The notes beneath the pieces were generated by a model that was not told where the DNA came from, ran no database searches, and worked only from the letters and a program-made list of their open reading frames with translations. From Lachnospiraceae bacterium (GTDB lineage: Bacteria; Bacillota; Clostridia; Lachnospirales; Lachnospiraceae): a stretch of DNA of 5,630 nt. Positions 5,617 to 5,630 of the stretch are shown one piece after another. Every line of letters begins with the position of its first letter. Within the stretch, counting starts at the first letter, position 1. The DNA is taken from NCBI GenBank assembly GCA_009774395.1, contig VSNQ01000198.1, positions 1 through 5,630 on the forward strand, given 5' to 3'. The translations under genes and the position numbers were made by a program.

Positions 5617-5630
5617 CTCCGTTTTGGCGT

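Overview
The window looks like low-GC Firmicutes DNA, most likely from a Clostridia/Lachnospiraceae-type gut anaerobe. The grounds are AT-rich codon use, strong GGAGG-type ribosome sites, TATAAT promoters with an extended TGn element, a BceB-like permease and a ComP/DegS-style kinase. Genus cannot be told from the sequence.

Left part (1-3215): the end of a BceB/FtsX-type ABC transporter permease is followed, after a short gap with its own promoter, by a two-component pair. The pair is a histidine kinase with about ten membrane segments (start placed at 1067) and a NarL/LuxR-type response regulator whose gene overlaps the kinase gene by 32 bases. Together they look like an envelope-stress or peptide-sensing module: the kinase senses at the membrane, the regulator switches transcription, and the neighbouring transporter is a plausible target. 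That last link is inferred from position only.

Middle part (3216-4068): a scar region. A roughly 138-base imperfect palindrome carries two DnaA-box-consensus sequences. Beyond it, on the minus strand, lie two broken reading frames. One is the first third of a metallo-beta-lactamase-fold hydrolase whose metal motif has decayed from the expected HAHWDH to HAHWNY. The other is the tail of an unrelated hypothetical protein, joined to it in a different frame. The hydrolase fragment still has a promoter and ribosome site.

Right part (4069-5630): a complete, well-expressed-looking 334-residue protein that I do not recognise. It is followed by 427 bases without a gene that are highly structured: an AT-rich stretch, ten degenerate iterons of about 20 bases (three on the minus strand, then seven on the plus strand, around a central dyad), and a 12-base inverted repeat enclosing smaller hairpins that exclude one another. 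Iterons, AT-rich DNA and nearby DnaA-like boxes suggest the replication or control region of an integrated mobile element or plasmid. No replication, relaxase or recombinase gene lies inside the window, so this remains an inference.
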